From: an uncultured Gammaproteobacteria bacterium
GTDB lineage: Bacteria; Pseudomonadota; Gammaproteobacteria; Arenicellales; CALHMG01
Assembly: GCA_938034705.1 (NCBI GenBank)
Contig: CALHMG010000027.1
Coordinates: forward strand, 1-64,000
Direction of reading: 5' to 3'
DNA length: 64,000 nucleotides
The notes beneath the pieces are model-generated. The model did not search any database. It worked only from the letters and a program-made list of their open reading frames with translations, and was not told the origin of the DNA. Positions 42,439 through 52,976 of the stretch are shown in pieces. Position 1 is the first letter of the stretch, and every line of letters begins with the position of its first letter. Made by a program: the position numbers and the translations under genes.

Positions 42439-43896
42439 ATGGAGCAGAAAATTCGCCAGAACAGAAGCGACGCAGTGTGGGTCGTCGACGACGACTCCTC
42501 GATTCGCTGGGTGCTCAGCAAGGCGCTGGAGCAGGCTGGTCGCACCGTGCGCAGTTTTGAAAACGGCGAGGCCGCCGCGGCGCAGATTGATCTGGTTCAG
42601 CCGGACGTTATCGTGACTGATATCAGGATGCCCGGCATCGACGGACTGAAGCTGCTCGATATCATCAAGACCAAGGCACCGGACGTGCCCGTGATTGTGA
42701 TGACGGCACACACCGATCTGGATGCCGCGGTGTCGTCATTCAAAGGTGGCGCGTTCGAGTATCTGCCCAAGCCGTTTGATATCGACGAGGCAGTCAAACT
42801 CATTTCACGCGCCTCGCGTCAGCGACCCCGCAGCGTCGATGAGTCAGAACAGCCGAATGCCACTGGCGCTGCATCGGGTACCGAGATTATTGGCGAAGCA
42901 CCCGCGATGCAGGATGTTTTCCGAGCTATTGGTCGTCTGTCCGGGTCGCATCTGAACGTGCTGCTGTCAGGTGAGTCAGGCACCGGCAAGGAACTTGTCG
43001 CGCGCTCGCTCTTTGAAAACAGCCCACGCGCGGACGGGCCCTTCGTGTCGATCAACATGGCGGCGATACCGTCAGAGCTGCTCGAGTCGGAACTCTTTGG
43101 CCACGAGGCCGGTGCATTCGCCGGTGCTGACAAACAGCGCCAGGGGCGCTTTGAGCAGGCCAACGGCGGCACGCTGTTTCTCGATGAAATTGGCGACATG
43201 CCGGCCGACCTACAGACTCGACTGCTGCGTGTTCTTTCCGACGGACATTTTTATCGCATGGGTGGACACGAGCCGATCTCGATCGACGTACGCATCATTG
43301 CCGCGACCAACAAGGATCTTGAGGCGCTGGTACACGCATCGAGGTTTCGCGAGGATCTGTTCCACAGGCTCAACGTGATTCGCATTGCATTGCCGTCGTT
43401 GCGCGAGCGACGCGAAGACATCCCGTCTCTGGTCAATCGATTTCTCAGCCATTGCGCTTCCGAGCTCAACGTCGAACCCAAGGCGGTTGACGATCAGGCG
43501 ATGAAATTCCTTGCCGAACACGCCTGGCCGGGCAACGTGCGCCAGCTCGAGAATGTCTGTCGCTGGATCACCGTCATGGCGCCTGCGCGTTCGGTCACGG
43601 TTCGCGACATGCCAGACGAGCTGAACGTGCGCGAAGTTGACGAACTTCCGGTATCGACGGACTGGACGCGGAGTCTGGGTGCCGTCGTTGAAAGGCGTCT
43701 GCAGAACGGCGAAACCAGAATCCTCGACTCGCTCAGCCCCGAGTTCGAACGACTGATGATCGAGGTGGCCCTGCGCCACACCCGTGGCCACAAGCAGGAA
43801 GCGGCCCGTCGGCTTGGCTGGGGCCGCAACACCCTCACCCGAAAACTCAAGGAACTGGGCATCGACAGTAACGCTGCGGCGACCTTACAGCGCTAA
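42439..43896 (+). CDS. glnG: Nitrogen regulation response regulator NtrC/GlnG
   Basis: VWVVDDDSSIRWVL; GESGTGKELVARSLFENS; GGTLFLDEIGDMPADLQTRLLRVL; Fis-type HTH. Confidence 0.96.
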   Translation: MEQKIRQNRSDAVWVVDDDSSIRWVLSKALEQAGRTVRSFENGEAAAAQIDLVQPDVIVTDIRMPGIDGLKLLDIIKTKAPDVPVIVMTAHTDLDAAVSSFKGGAFEYLPKPFDIDEAVKLISRASRQRPRSVDESEQPNATGAASGTEIIGEAPAMQDVFRAIGRLSGSHLNVLLSGESGTGKELVARSLFENSPRADGPFVSINMAAIPSELLESELFGHEAGAFAGADKQRQGRFEQANGGTLFLDEIGDMPADLQTRLLRVLSDGHFYRMGGHEPISIDVRIIAATNKDLEALVHASRFREDLFHRLNVIRIALPSLRERREDIPSLVNRFLSHCASELNVEPKAVDDQAMKFLAEHAWPGNVRQLENVCRWITVMAPARSVTVRDMPDELNVREVDELPVSTDWTRSLGAVVERRLQNGETRILDSLSPEFERLMIEVALRHTRGHKQEAARRLGWGRNTLTRKLKELGIDSNAAATLQR

Positions 43897-43943
43897 AGCG
43901 CGGTAAAACGTGTCGTCTGTGCATAATTCCAGACGTTGATGAC

Positions 43944-43965
43944 GATATAAAGATATGTTTATATC
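43944..43965. promoter_or_regulatory. Perfect inverted repeat upstream of metK (candidate operator)
   Basis: GATATAAA-GATATG-TTTATATC, 8-bp arms, 6-nt spacer. Confidence 0.65.
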
Positions 43966-44139
43966 CTGCTGGTGAAGCGGGGTGACACCTGTTCGCCAAC
44001 GGTGCTGGTCCCGGGCCTGTTTGCTTTCGAGACTTGTTGATCCACTCGTTCATTTACTGACACGTTTTAAGCGGCATCGCTGATGCGCGCATGGCTGCTT
44101 CGTACGCCATCGCGAGCGGTGCCGACAGGAGACTATCTA

Positions 44140-45327
44140 ATGTCGCGCAGTTATATCTTTACCTCGGAATCCGTATCTGAAGGCCACCCGGACAAAGTCG
44201 CGGACCAGGTTTCTGATTCTATTCTTGACGCCCTGCTTACCCAGGATCCCGCTTCTCGCGTCGCGTGCGAAACCATGGTCAATACGGGCATGGCCGTGAT
44301 CTCGGGCGAGATTACGACCAACGCCGTGATCGACGCACCGGAAATCGTGCGCAACACGATCCGCGAGATTGGCTACACCAGTTCAGAGATGGGCTTTGAC
44401 GCCGATTCGTGCGCGGTAATCGTGTCTCTGGACAAGCAGTCTGTCGACATCGCTCAGGGCGTTGACGAAGGCACCGGCCAGGTTGATCTCGACCAGGGTG
44501 CGGGTGACCAGGGTCTGATGTTCGGATTCGCGTGCACCGAGACCGATACGCTGATGCCGTTTCCGATCGACTATTCACATCGCCTCGTCAAGCAACAGGC
44601 CGAGGTTCGCAAGGCCGGCAAGCTGCCGTGGCTGCGACCCGACGCGAAGTCACAGGTCAGCGTGCGTTACGAAGACGGTAAACCTGTCGCTGTCGATACG
44701 GTCGTCCTGTCAACACAGCATGCCGACGAAGAAGGCCTCACATGGGAACGCATTCAGGACGCCGTGATTGAGGAAATCATCAAGCCAATTATTCCTGGCG
44801 ACATGATGAGTAACGACACCAAGTTTCTCGTGAACCCCACCGGTCGTTTTGTGATCGGCGGTCCCGTTGGTGACTGTGGCCTGACCGGCCGCAAGATTAT
44901 TGTTGATACCTACGGCGGCTATGCACGCCACGGCGGCGGCGCGTTCTCGGGTAAAGACCCCTCAAAGGTTGACCGCTCGGCCGCGTATGCCGGTCGCTAT
45001 GTCGCGAAGAACATTGTTGCGGCGGGACTTGCTGACAAATGCGAAGTACAGGTCGCGTACGCGATCGGTGTAGCAAAGCCGGTCTCGGTCCTGGTCGAGA
45101 CCTTCGGCACCGGCGTTGTCGCCGACGAACGAATCGAAGCTCTGGTGGACGATCACTTTGACCTTCGGCCCAAAGCCATCATTGCGCAGCTCGACCTGCT
45201 GCGACCGATCTATCGCAATTCGGCGGCCTACGGTCACTTTGGCCGCACCGAACCCGAGTTCACCTGGGAAATAGCCGACAAGGCGGTCGCGCTTCGTGAG
45301 GCGGCTGGCCTGTCAATGGCGAGCTGA
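44140..45327 (+). CDS. metK: S-adenosylmethionine synthetase
   Basis: [44 protein letters not shown]; start trimmed from 44083. Confidence 0.97.
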   Translation: MSRSYIFTSESVSEGHPDKVADQVSDSILDALLTQDPASRVACETMVNTGMAVISGEITTNAVIDAPEIVRNTIREIGYTSSEMGFDADSCAVIVSLDKQSVDIAQGVDEGTGQVDLDQGAGDQGLMFGFACTETDTLMPFPIDYSHRLVKQQAEVRKAGKLPWLRPDAKSQVSVRYEDGKPVAVDTVVLSTQHADEEGLTWERIQDAVIEEIIKPIIPGDMMSNDTKFLVNPTGRFVIGGPVGDCGLTGRKIIVDTYGGYARHGGGAFSGKDPSKVDRSAAYAGRYVAKNIVAAGLADKCEVQVAYAIGVAKPVSVLVETFGTGVVADERIEALVDDHFDLRPKAIIAQLDLLRPIYRNSAAYGHFGRTEPEFTWEIADKAVALREAAGLSMAS

Positions 45328-45419
45328 TTGATCCGACTCCCGTCAGCGTTCGTAAGCGCTGACGGGAACGCACATTTTTTATTTTCACGTCTTTGTTCTT
45401 CTTAAGGAAATCCCCCGAC

Positions 45420-46838
45420 ATGGCAACTCAAACCGCTCAACGCATCGACAACGACTATCTCGTCGCCGACATGAGTCTGGCAGATTTTGGTCGACGCGAG
45501 ATTCGTATCGCCGAAACCGAAATGCCCGGACTGATGGCGACACGCAAGGAATATCAGGCATCCAAGCCGCTCGCAGGGACCCGCATTGCTGGATGCCTGC
45601 ACATGACGATTCAGACCGCTGTGCTGATCGAAACGCTGGTCGATCTTGGCGCCGATGTGCGCTGGGCGTCCTGCAACATCTTCTCGACTCAGGATCACGC
45701 TGCTGCGGCGATCGCAGCTGCCGGTGTACCGGTTTTCGCCAAAAAGGGTGAGACCCTCGACGAGTACTGGGAATACGTTCACCGCATCATGGAGTGGCAG
45801 GACGGTGGCACACCGAACATGATTCTCGACGACGGTGGTGACGCAACGCTGCTTTCAATTCTTGGTTCCAAGGCCGAGAAAGACCCTTCTGTTCTCGACA
45901 ACCCGGGCAGTGAAGAAGAGATTGCGCTCTACAAGTCAATCAAAGAGCGTCTCAAGACCAAGCCAGGCTGGTACTCAACGATCAAGGACAGCATCCGTGG
46001 CGTAACCGAAGAAACCACGACCGGTGTTCTTCGACTGCGTCAAATGGCCGACGATGGCGATCTGCCGTTTCCCGCTATCAACGTCAACGACTCGGTAACG
46101 AAGTCCAAGTTCGACAACCTGTACGGCTGTCGCGAGTCTCTGGTTGACGGCATCAAGCGCGCCACCGATGTCATGGTTGCCGGCAAGATTGCTGTTGTCT
46201 GCGGTTACGGTGACGTTGGCAAGGGTTCAGCGCAATCACTGCGCGGCCTTGGCGCTACAGTCTGGGTGACCGAGGTTGACCCAATCTGCGCACTGCAGGC
46301 AGCGATGGAAGGCTACCGTGTCGTCACGATGGATGACGTTGCGAGCGAAGTTGATATCGTTGTCACGGCAACGGGCAACTATCAGGTCATCACGCATGAG
46401 CACCTGAAGCAGATGAAAGATCAGACGATCGTCTGCAACATCGGTCACTTCGACAACGAAATCGATGTCGCGAGCCTCGAGCAGTATGAGTGGGAAGAGA
46501 TCAAGCCTCAGGTTGATCACATCATTTTTCCGGACGGCAAGCGCATTATTCTGCTTGCTCAGGGTCGACTGGTTAACCTGGGCTGCGGCACGGGTCACCC
46601 GAGTTTCGTGATGTCGAACTCGTTTACCAACCAGGTGCTGGCCCAGATTGAGCTCTGGCAGAATGGCAAAAACTACGACAACGATGTCTACGTCCTGCCA
46701 AAAGCACTCGACGAAAAAGTAGCCCGACTGCACCTCGACAAGATCGGCGCCAAGCTGACAACCCTGTCAGATCAGCAGGCGAGCTACATTGGCGTGACGC
46801 CTGAAGGCCCTTACAAGCCCGAGGCCTATCGCTACTAG
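45420..46838 (+). CDS. ahcY: Adenosylhomocysteinase
   Basis: [47 protein letters not shown]-terminal YKPEAYRY. Confidence 0.97.
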   Translation: MATQTAQRIDNDYLVADMSLADFGRREIRIAETEMPGLMATRKEYQASKPLAGTRIAGCLHMTIQTAVLIETLVDLGADVRWASCNIFSTQDHAAAAIAAAGVPVFAKKGETLDEYWEYVHRIMEWQDGGTPNMILDDGGDATLLSILGSKAEKDPSVLDNPGSEEEIALYKSIKERLKTKPGWYSTIKDSIRGVTEETTTGVLRLRQMADDGDLPFPAINVNDSVTKSKFDNLYGCRESLVDGIKRATDVMVAGKIAVVCGYGDVGKGSAQSLRGLGATVWVTEVDPICALQAAMEGYRVVTMDDVASEVDIVVTATGNYQVITHEHLKQMKDQTIVCNIGHFDNEIDVASLEQYEWEEIKPQVDHIIFPDGKRIILLAQGRLVNLGCGTGHPSFVMSNSFTNQVLAQIELWQNGKNYDNDVYVLPKALDEKVARLHLDKIGAKLTTLSDQQASYIGVTPEGPYKPEAYRY

Positions 46839-46899
46839 GTCGCCAGCGCGATCGCGCTTTTTTCATCGGGTCGATCCGGTGAAAAGCAGCGTCAGAGAA

Positions 46900-46930
46900 A
46901 AGGCGCGGTCATAACGACCGCGCCTTTTTT
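46900..46930 (+). terminator. Terminator downstream of ahcY
   Basis: AGGCGCGGTC-ATAAC-GACCGCGCCT then TTTTT. Confidence 0.9.
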
Positions 46931-47029
46931 AGTGCCTTGCTGTTGCCTGTGGTGCACAGGCGTATCGACTTGATTCTTCGTATTTGAACGAAAGCCTGCG
47001 GAAAATGGGTAATCGAGTCCGCAGCTTCG

Positions 47030-47236
47030 CTACGCGACCGAGTCGGAGCGCAGCTGGCTTTCGAGTTCGGTGATGGAGTCTTTGAGTTGCAGCTTGCGCT
47101 TTTTCAGGCGTTTGACCTGTAGATCGTCGCTGAGATTGTCGCGCGTCATGCGCTGGAGCATGTCGTCGAGGTCGCGGTGTTCGGTATTCAGTGAATCGAG
47201 GCGGGCATGTAGTTTTTGGCTACTCGGCTCAGACAT
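47030..47236 (-). CDS. YdcH/DUF465 family protein
   Basis: 68 aa: LHARLDSLNTEHRDLDDMLQRM...VKRLKKRKLQLKDSITELESQL. Confidence 0.85.
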   Translation of the reverse strand: MSEPSSQKLHARLDSLNTEHRDLDDMLQRMTRDNLSDDLQVKRLKKRKLQLKDSITELESQLRSDSVA

Positions 47237-47491
47237 AAGCGATTACTCCTGTAGTTCCGGTGGGGGACGGTACAGTCGTCTGCCTGTCACAGGACCGGCA
47301 GTCGGTCTGTACACACTGCTCAGTGTAGATGACGGGGTCTGCGATCGCTTGTCTATCCGTCGCCCCAGCATGGCAAACTCATGGTTCCCGAGGGATGGAA
47401 ATCCCTTAAAGTGCCCGCATTTACCCATCAAAGAGGTGGAATATGAGACAGTTTCCGCCCCATCTGTCGTAGCCCTGAGGACGTTAATAAC

Positions 47492-47686
47492 ATGGAAGAT
47501 TTACCCACCTGGGAACTCATCGCCGGCGGCCTGCTGATGGTTGCACTCGTGTTCTTTTCGCGTGGCGGCGTCAAGAAGATGCTCAAAGACAGCGAGGACG
47601 CACCGAAGGACTGGATGGGCTTCCTGTTACCCATGGCTTTTGTTGTCATTTTCGTTGTGTTGGTTATCGCGATGTTACGCGGCTAA
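47492..47686 (+). CDS. Small two-TM membrane protein, unknown function
   Basis: MEDLPTWELIAGGLLMVALVFFSRGGVKKMLKDSEDAPKDWMGFLLPMAFVVIFVVLVIAMLRG; two hydrophobic helices. Confidence 0.65.
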   Translation: MEDLPTWELIAGGLLMVALVFFSRGGVKKMLKDSEDAPKDWMGFLLPMAFVVIFVVLVIAMLRG

Positions 47687-47706
47687 AACCAGGATCCCCT
47701 GACCCG

Positions 47707-48420
47707 ATGTCGAACAAGATTCTTACGCTTCGCCACATGCCCGGTGAGCGCGATGACCGTGTCAGTCGCTGGTTGAAAGATCAGGGCTACGAAATAACCC
47801 CGAGCAATCCGGCGCACGGCGTACCGATGCCGGAGGACGACTCGGACTTCGCCGCGATGGTGATTTATGGCGGGGTACAAAGCGTCAACGACACGTCGCT
47901 GGATTATCTGAACCTCGAAAGAAAAGTGATCGATCGCTGGCTTCAGGATGATCGGCCCGTACTTGGACTGTGTCTTGGCGGGCAGCTGATCGCCCAGGTC
48001 CTGGGCGCGACCGTTGCGAATCACGCCGACGGCCTTCACGAGGTTGGCTACGTGCCGATTGAGTCGCTGGACAGGGATTTCATGTCGGAGTCGATGTATC
48101 AGTATCAGTGGCACAACGAAGGCTTCCAGATACCTGAAGGTGCCGTGAAGCTTGCACGTGGTGCAAACTATGACAATCAGGCCTATCGCTACGGCAGCAA
48201 CACCTACGGCTTTCAGTTCCATCCTGAAGTGACCGCTGACCTGGTACGCGTCTGGAACTCCGAAGTGGATCCGGTAAAGCTCGATGTGCCCGGCGCGGAC
48301 CCGCAGGAAAAACAGTTCGCCGACGCGGACTATTATGACCCCGCGGTGGACAACTGGACGCGTGGTTTTCTGAAAACCTGGACAAGCCGGTTCGCGTCGA
48401 ACCTGAACTCAACTCAATAA
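47707..48420 (+). CDS. Class I glutamine amidotransferase (GMP synthase-like)
   Basis: RPVLGLCLGGQLIAQVLGA nucleophile motif; YGFQFHPEV catalytic His. Confidence 0.9.
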   Translation: MSNKILTLRHMPGERDDRVSRWLKDQGYEITPSNPAHGVPMPEDDSDFAAMVIYGGVQSVNDTSLDYLNLERKVIDRWLQDDRPVLGLCLGGQLIAQVLGATVANHADGLHEVGYVPIESLDRDFMSESMYQYQWHNEGFQIPEGAVKLARGANYDNQAYRYGSNTYGFQFHPEVTADLVRVWNSEVDPVKLDVPGADPQEKQFADADYYDPAVDNWTRGFLKTWTSRFASNLNSTQ

Positions 48421-48435
48421 CAAGCCTGTATTTCT

Positions 48436-51066
48436 ATGGATCGATCTCAAGCGACACCTGTTACTCACCGTCTGGCCGACTACACGCCGCCCGCGGTGAT
48501 GATCGACGCGCTGGACCTGCGATTTGATCTGGACGCCTCTGACACCTGTGTTGTAGCGACCATGGATATTCGGCGGCGAGACGCAAAGGCGACCGGACCG
48601 ATAACGCTGCAGGGCGATGAGCTTGAGCTTGCTTCGGTGAGTGTCGACGGTCAGCTGCTTGAGAGCACACGTTACAGCGTCGACGGCAATGATCTTGTCA
48701 TCAAGGGTCTGCCGCCCCGGTGTCGGCTTCAGATAGAGACCCGAATCAAGCCGGATCAGAACACCTCGCTGATGGGTCTGTATGCGTCATCCGGAAATCT
48801 CTGCACCCAGTGCGAAGCAGAAGGGTTCAGACGAATGACGTTTTACCCTGATCGCCCCGATGTATTGACGATATTCACGTGCACCCTCGTGGGTTCCCGG
48901 CGCGACTATCCGGTGCTTTTATCCAACGGCAATCTTGTGGACAGCGGCAAGATTGGCGACGACAGACATTACGCGACCTGGCACGACCCCTGGCCAAAGC
49001 CGAGCTATCTGTTTGCGCTTGTGGCGGGCAAGCTTGAATTTGTAGAAGACACGTTCACCACCGTCGGTGGCCGCGTGGTCACGCTGCGCGTATACGTTCA
49101 GGCGCACAACATCGATAAATGCGATCACGCCATGGCCTCGCTGATCAAATCGATGAAATGGGATGAAGACGTTTATGGCTGCGAATACGATCTCGACATC
49201 TATAACATCGTCGCCGTTGACGATTTCAATATGGGCGCGATGGAGAACAAGAGTCTCAACGTGTTCAATTCAAAATACGTCCTCGCCAGCCCACAGACGG
49301 CAACCGACACCGACTATCAGCAAATAGAAGGTGTGATCGGTCACGAGTACTTTCACAACTGGTCTGGCAACAGGGTGACCTGTCGTGACTGGTTTCAGCT
49401 GAGCCTGAAGGAAGGCTTCACAGTTTTCAGAGATCAGGAATTCTCGGCAGATACGTTCTCCCGTGGTGTAAAGCGCATAGAAGATGTCAACGTGCTGCGC
49501 ACCCACCAGTTCAGGGAAGACGCCGGCCCCATGGCGCATCCCGTGCGTCCCGACTCGTACGTTGAAATCAACAATTTCTATACGTCCACCGTCTACAACA
49601 AGGGGGCCGAGGTGGTGCGAATGCTGCATTCGCTGCTTGGGCACGATCGCTTTATTCAGGGGACAACGCTTTACTTCCAGCGCCATGATGGCGCGGCCGT
49701 GACCATTGAGGAATTCATCAGCGCACTGGAGGACGCCAACGACGTCAAGTTCGACCAGTTCCGGCGCTGGTACTCCCAGGCCGGCACGCCTCGGCTGCAG
49801 GTTTCTCGGACCTACGACACGGATACCCGCGTGCTTAAGCTGACGGTAGAACAGAGCTGTCCGGACACCCCGGGCCAGACGGGCAAGCAGGCCTTTCACA
49901 TGCCGCTTCGCGTTGCGATGCTGGGTAAGAAAGGCAAACGGCAGCCTCTTGATGCGCACGGCAACGATGAGGTTGTTCTGGAGGTCAAAAAGAACACCCA
50001 GACATTCGAGTTCAGGGACATGGAAAAGGGAACGGTGCCATCGCTGTTGCGTGGCTTCTCCGCACCCGTCGTGCTGGAAACGGACCTTGGCGACCGTGAA
50101 CTGAATTTCCTGATGAGCTTCGATGACGATCCGTTTAATCGCTGGGAAGCGGGACAGAAACTCGCGACACGGGTGTTTACCAGGATGGCGAAGGCGGTGA
50201 AGGCCAATCGCACACCGGAGGTGCCCAAGTCCTATGTCGAGGCCTGGACCAGTGTGCTTGAAGCGGAAATGGATGATCTGAACTTCAAGGCCGAGGCGCT
50301 GCGACTGCCGTCGGAGATTGTGCTCGCAGAATCAATGTCAACGGTCGATCCCGGTGTCATCCATATCGCGCGCAACCACCTTGTCAGAACACTGGCTCAG
50401 GAGGCCAGCGACAGACTTGCGGATCTCTACGATCAGCTCGCAACCACAGAGCCGTTTCATCCCGACGCAGCCAGCGCGGGTCGACGTGCGCTGGCAAACA
50501 CCTGTCTGTCACTGCTCGCCGCCACAGACGCGACGACGGCGGAGGCGCTTTGTCTGGAACAGATCAAGACCGCCAACAACATGACCGATGAACTCAATGC
50601 GCTCACCTGTGTAGCGCACTCAAACTGGTCTTCAAAGGACCGGACCGTTGAGGCGTTTTACAAGCGCTGGAAAAACGAACCCCTGGTCATGGACAAGTGG
50701 CTGCGGGTACAGGCGACTTCACCTGCACCAGATACCGTTGAGCGTGTTATCGCCCTGACTTCCCATGCGGCCTACAGCGAACGCAACCCCAACAAGGTGT
50801 ACTCGTTGATCGGTGGATTTACGATCGGGAACCCGGCCCGCTTTCACGCCGAGGACGGCAGCGGCTATCGGTTCGCGGGTGACTATATCCGCAAGCTCGA
50901 TTCGTTTAACCCGCAGGTCGCTGCAAGAATGATGTCGGCCTTTACGCCCTGGCGACGTTACGACAAGGATCGTCAGGCGCTGATGCGGGCGGAGATCGAA
51001 AAGATCGTGGCCAAGCCAGAGCTGTCCAAAGATGTTTTCGAGATTGCCAGCAAGAGTCTGAAATAA
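48436..51066 (+). CDS. pepN: Aminopeptidase N
   Basis: GAMENKSLNVFNSKYVLA; VIGHEYFHNWSGNRVTCRDWFQLSLKEGFTVFRDQEFS. Confidence 0.97.
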   Translation: MDRSQATPVTHRLADYTPPAVMIDALDLRFDLDASDTCVVATMDIRRRDAKATGPITLQGDELELASVSVDGQLLESTRYSVDGNDLVIKGLPPRCRLQIETRIKPDQNTSLMGLYASSGNLCTQCEAEGFRRMTFYPDRPDVLTIFTCTLVGSRRDYPVLLSNGNLVDSGKIGDDRHYATWHDPWPKPSYLFALVAGKLEFVEDTFTTVGGRVVTLRVYVQAHNIDKCDHAMASLIKSMKWDEDVYGCEYDLDIYNIVAVDDFNMGAMENKSLNVFNSKYVLASPQTATDTDYQQIEGVIGHEYFHNWSGNRVTCRDWFQLSLKEGFTVFRDQEFSADTFSRGVKRIEDVNVLRTHQFREDAGPMAHPVRPDSYVEINNFYTSTVYNKGAEVVRMLHSLLGHDRFIQGTTLYFQRHDGAAVTIEEFISALEDANDVKFDQFRRWYSQAGTPRLQVSRTYDTDTRVLKLTVEQSCPDTPGQTGKQAFHMPLRVAMLGKKGKRQPLDAHGNDEVVLEVKKNTQTFEFRDMEKGTVPSLLRGFSAPVVLETDLGDRELNFLMSFDDDPFNRWEAGQKLATRVFTRMAKAVKANRTPEVPKSYVEAWTSVLEAEMDDLNFKAEALRLPSEIVLAESMSTVDPGVIHIARNHLVRTLAQEASDRLADLYDQLATTEPFHPDAASAGRRALANTCLSLLAATDATTAEALCLEQIKTANNMTDELNALTCVAHSNWSSKDRTVEAFYKRWKNEPLVMDKWLRVQATSPAPDTVERVIALTSHAAYSERNPNKVYSLIGGFTIGNPARFHAEDGSGYRFAGDYIRKLDSFNPQVAARMMSAFTPWRRYDKDRQALMRAEIEKIVAKPELSKDVFEIASKSLK

Positions 51067-51795
51067 ATGGTACGCGTCATTCTTGCTCTGCTGGCCGTAG
51101 CCGGGCTGATGGTCTTTTTCTCCAAGCTTGGCCGTCTTTCCGGCGCCGAGCGTTCTGCGTATCTCAAACGAGCGGCGGTGTATGGCGCGGTCGCGCTGGT
51201 TTTGCTGATGGTGGTGACCGGTCGCGCACCCGCCCTGTTTGCGCTGGCTGCGGCAGCGATTCCGTGGATGCAGCGGGCGATGCTGCTGCGGGGTCTCGCC
51301 GGGCGTCTGAATTCCATGGGCATTCGCATCCCCGGACTCGATCGGGTTGGCGATATGTTCGCGGGCGGTGCTGTCAAAACAGAGTCGATCGAATTCTCCC
51401 GCGACCACGGTAGCGGTCGCCTGACCGGTCGCGTCCTTAAAGGTCGCTTCGCGGGCAGTCAGCTCGATACGATGAATCTGAACAATCTGCTGGCGCTGCG
51501 AGAAGAAGTCGCCGCTACGGATCCCGCTGCTGAAGTCGAGCTGGTGAAATATCTCGACGCGACCTTTGAGGACTGGCGTGAAAGCAGCAAGGGCGTTGCG
51601 GCGAACAACGCGCCCATGACCTACAGCGAGGCACTTGAAGTGCTGGGGCTACAGCCCGGGGTATCGAGAGAAGAAATTGTTGAGGCCCATCGCAAACTGA
51701 TCGCCAAGGTGCACCCCGATCGCGGTGGCGTTGACTGGATGGCGACAAAATTGAATCAGGCGCGAGACGTTTTGCTCGGACCAGACGGCCGCTAG
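51067..51795 (+). CDS. Membrane-anchored J-domain protein (C-terminal J domain)
   Basis: Two N-terminal hydrophobic segments; EALEVLGLQPGVSREEIVEAHRKLIAKVHPDRGG. Confidence 0.87.
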   Translation: MVRVILALLAVAGLMVFFSKLGRLSGAERSAYLKRAAVYGAVALVLLMVVTGRAPALFALAAAAIPWMQRAMLLRGLAGRLNSMGIRIPGLDRVGDMFAGGAVKTESIEFSRDHGSGRLTGRVLKGRFAGSQLDTMNLNNLLALREEVAATDPAAEVELVKYLDATFEDWRESSKGVAANNAPMTYSEALEVLGLQPGVSREEIVEAHRKLIAKVHPDRGGVDWMATKLNQARDVLLGPDGR

Positions 51796-51813
51796 CCCGG
51801 GGACCGACGACGC

Positions 51814-51990
51814 GTGGGCCGGACCGTCAAAAAAGCAGATCTGCCTCACAAGACCTGCCCGGTCTGCGGTCGGGCATTCAGCTGGCGCAAGAAGTGGCGG
51901 CTTGTCTGGGACCGGGTGGTCTATTGCAGCGAACGCTGTCGCCGGACAAAGGGGTTCAAGTCACCGGAGCAATCAACCGGGACCGAGTGA
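51814..51990 (+). CDS. DUF2256-type zinc-ribbon protein (GTG start, absent from supplied ORF track)
   Basis: Own translation: VGRTVKKADLPHKTCPVCGRAFSWRKKWRLVWDRVVYCSERCRRTKGFKSPEQSTGTE*. Confidence 0.8.
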   Translation: MGRTVKKADLPHKTCPVCGRAFSWRKKWRLVWDRVVYCSERCRRTKGFKSPEQSTGTE

Positions 51991-52036
51991 CGACAAGTGC
52001 GATCTGAACAAACCGCGTTACCGGGCGAGAACCCGC

Positions 52037-52564
52037 TCAGTGATCGTGGGACTCACCGTTCAGGGAAATTTTGCAGCCCGGACATTCACCAATGCGGTGA
52101 ATCGTGACGGCACTGTGGTAAAGACCCGGCGCAATTTTTACGTCACAGGCAGGACAGCGCCAGAAGTTACGTTCAAACATGAACCACCAGGCGAAGAACG
52201 ACAGAAAGAACCACCGACCGGCGGGATGCACATTCGCGAGGTAGTAGCTTGCGATGAGAACACTTGCGAGAACAAACACCGTCGCGATAACCCAGCCACG
52301 ATGTTTTTCGGCAGTTGCCTGGAGTCGATGAGCTACCTCGGCATCCAGCGTCTGCTGGTTGGACGAAGATTTGCGGTTTTTCTTCGCCTTACGAGGGCGT
52401 GCAACGTCGCGCAGTGATTCCCACAGGAACTGTTCGGAACGCAGTTTCGACTGTGTGGACTGGGCCCAGACAAAATCTTCCGCTGCGTTTCTTGTTGCAA
52501 AGCGACGACCGAATACCATGTAGCCGTCGACAGTTTTTTCGATCTGGATTGCTTGATCGGACAT
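52037..52564 (-). CDS. Hypothetical membrane protein with C-terminal CPAC...CPGC cysteine pairs
   Basis: Two hydrophobic stretches and FWRCPACDVKIAPG...IGECPGCKISL; start trimmed from 52633. Confidence 0.7.
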   Translation of the reverse strand: MSDQAIQIEKTVDGYMVFGRRFATRNAAEDFVWAQSTQSKLRSEQFLWESLRDVARPRKAKKNRKSSSNQQTLDAEVAHRLQATAEKHRGWVIATVFVLASVLIASYYLANVHPAGRWFFLSFFAWWFMFERNFWRCPACDVKIAPGLYHSAVTIHRIGECPGCKISLNGESHDH

Positions 52565-52976
52565 TTTCAGACACCTTCTTGACAGATGAATGTGGCGTCG
52601 TTCGTTCACCCCCGTGACGAAACTGTCCCACATCGTTCAAGACTTCCCACCGTTGACCGGTGCTCAGTCACCCCATGAACTGCATTTCAACAGTCTCAAC
52701 GCCGCATCGCCGTAACACGCATCACACAAAAAGCGGTACTCGCAAGTGATGGGTTACAGAGAATTTTCCAGACACGTTACAGACTTAAACGCGCGAATTT
52801 TCGAATAGTTTGGGCGTTACCCGGGTGCGGCTGTGGAAAAGGCTCAATAAACTTTATCCGTACCTCCAGTGTAGTTGCGCCAAAGCAACCATACCCCCGG
52901 GATCAATTCCTTGAACAATCATGACCGAACGGTAATTGAGTGAGATAATCACAGCAGGACAAATGCCCGATAAACG

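Noticed and set aside
45328-45419. SAH riboswitch upstream of ahcY
   Set aside because: Gap is only 92 bp and contains a simple hairpin; the conserved SAH riboswitch core was not seen
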